A stretch of DNA of 20,641 nucleotides from Trichosphaerium sp. ATCC 40318 (lineage: Eukaryota; Discosea; Flabellinia; Trichosidae). A program made the translations under genes and the position numbers. Below, piece by piece: positions 19,785 through 20,641 of the stretch (position 1 is the first letter of the stretch; every line of letters begins with the position of its first letter). Below the pieces are notes generated by a model that worked only from the letters and a program-made list of their open reading frames with translations, ran no database searches and was not told the DNA's origin. The stretch covers positions 1 through 20,641 of the forward strand of contig JALMLS010000365.1 of the NCBI GenBank assembly GCA_038496445.1. The letters are read 5' to 3'.

Positions 19785-20583
19785 ATGCTGAGCAACTACT
19801 CTCTATTGGTTATACTATCATTGCTTTCATGTATAACAGCATCTGTTCCGACACCTGAGTGCGCTGATGGGCTTATAAAATGCCATGCAAGTACGTGTTA
19901 ATCATTCTAAATGTTGTTCTTTTTTTAACGTTCCAAGTAACACGTTTCACTCACATTACATTACAGCACGGTATTTCCCAGGAGAAGATAAATGTTATGA
20001 TCCCAAAAAACGTAGATGCTACCGTGGATTCTCTGGTTGCAAAACAACAGAGGCTTTGTGTTGGTGTATGGCTTAGTGAACATTTCCACTATCTTTCAGT
20101 TCTAATAAGTTGTTTAGCCGATAGATACGCCCGATGCTATTCTCGTAAAACACATTTCTGTAGTGGTATAGTTTGTAGAAAAGATCAGATTGTATGTGGA
20201 TGTAAGTACTTACACCTTTCAACAAAACACCACAATCAATCAATTTTCTTTCAAATCATTTCGCTCTTACTATCAATCTAGCCCGAGGGCATGAAATATG
20301 TTATGACAAGACTAAGTATGGATGTATCTATGGTAGACTTTGTAAGAAACCTGGAATTGCAAAGAACTACAAGGTCCAAAAACCTCCAACAAAAAGAGTC
20401 TATTGTTATTTACAGTTGTTTAGAAATTGTTACAAAGCAACGTTGGGACTTCCTCAAAATCGCTATTCCTGGTTGTATAATAGGTATCCCTCTATTAACT
20501 TACCTAACATTACCAGGCCTTTGCGAAGTACTGAGGCGTATTTGGTATGGGCACTACTTTGCAAATTTGCAATAAATCTTTAA
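19785..20583 (+). CDS. cysteine-rich secreted or membrane protein, 3 modules (4 exons)
   Basis: First exon at 19785: signal peptide MLSNYSLLVILSLLSCITA, then ECADGLIKCHA, ending at GTACGT. Exon 2 starts after TTACAG (about 19968) with module CYDPKKRRCYRGFSGC...; exon 3 starts after TTTCAG (about 20100) with CYSRKTHFCSGIVC...; exon 4 starts after AATCTAG (about 20281) with CYDKTKYGCIYGRLC.... All junctions are phase 1, as in the other family members. Modules here are more basic than elsewhere. The 3' end is uncertain: reading straight on gives a Tyr/Asn-rich end stopping at 20583 with no anchor. Another frame in the same stretch encodes a membrane segment (KIAIPGCIIGIPLLTYLTLP) and a basic tail to 20575, which could be reached through one more intron. 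Confidence 0.7.
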
Positions 20584-20641
20584 CATCGCCGTTCTGAGAA
20601 TGCGTCAGAGGGCCAACTTCTAACATGTTACTAAACCTGTA

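Overview
The window looks like nuclear DNA of a free-living, probably amoeboid, protist. Genes are close together on both strands. They are broken by many short spliceosomal introns (about 40-180 nt), often with a GTACGT or GTAAGT-like donor and sometimes a TACTAAT or GCTAAC-like branch point. The standard code fits: TAA, TAG and TGA all end genes. I cannot name the species; a heterolobosean or amoebozoan amoeba is only a guess. All spliced models were built by hand from reading frame and splice motifs.

Layout. 1-324 (-): start of an Ala-rich LEA-like helical protein that runs off the edge. 892-1837 (-): a basic, probably nuclear protein with a C-terminal coiled coil. 2020-3092 (-): a small FHA-domain protein visible only after splicing. 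3350-4346 (-) and 5637-6724 (+): two near-identical cysteine-rich surface-protein genes that form a head-to-head inverted duplication around a ~906-bp spacer. 7455-9262 (-): a larger nine-exon member of the same family. 10031-10977 (-): a small or broken member and an orphan module exon. 11033-11662 (+) and about 12546-13093 (+): two tandem members with matching anchors; the second lacks a recognisable 5' end. 13699-13826 (-): an orphan membrane-anchor exon. 14706-15506 (+): a single-exon F-box-like protein. 16187-16340: a small inverted-repeat element. 16775-19506 (-): a nine-exon gene joining ankyrin-like repeats, an F-box and a beta-propeller-like region. 19785 to about 20583 (+): another cysteine-rich secreted or membrane protein.

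The main theme is a cluster of cysteine-rich, probably cell-surface proteins: signal peptide, one or more four-cysteine modules, and in most a Pro/Thr stalk, then a transmembrane or GPI-like anchor. The modules have the form C-[YF]-x6-C-x4/5-C-xn-C, often starting GGCYDP. Exons usually carry one or two modules, and nearly every module-exon boundary is phase 1, so modules can be duplicated, swapped or lost without breaking frame. The inverted pair shows this happening: introns and flanks are essentially identical while exon patches between the cysteines differ, one copy has an extra intron, and the C-terminal anchors differ.

The modules resemble, from memory, short carbohydrate-binding repeats of the CYDP...C.DG..CP type found in fungal glucanases. 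That suggests, but does not show, a role in adhesion or recognition of prey or self.
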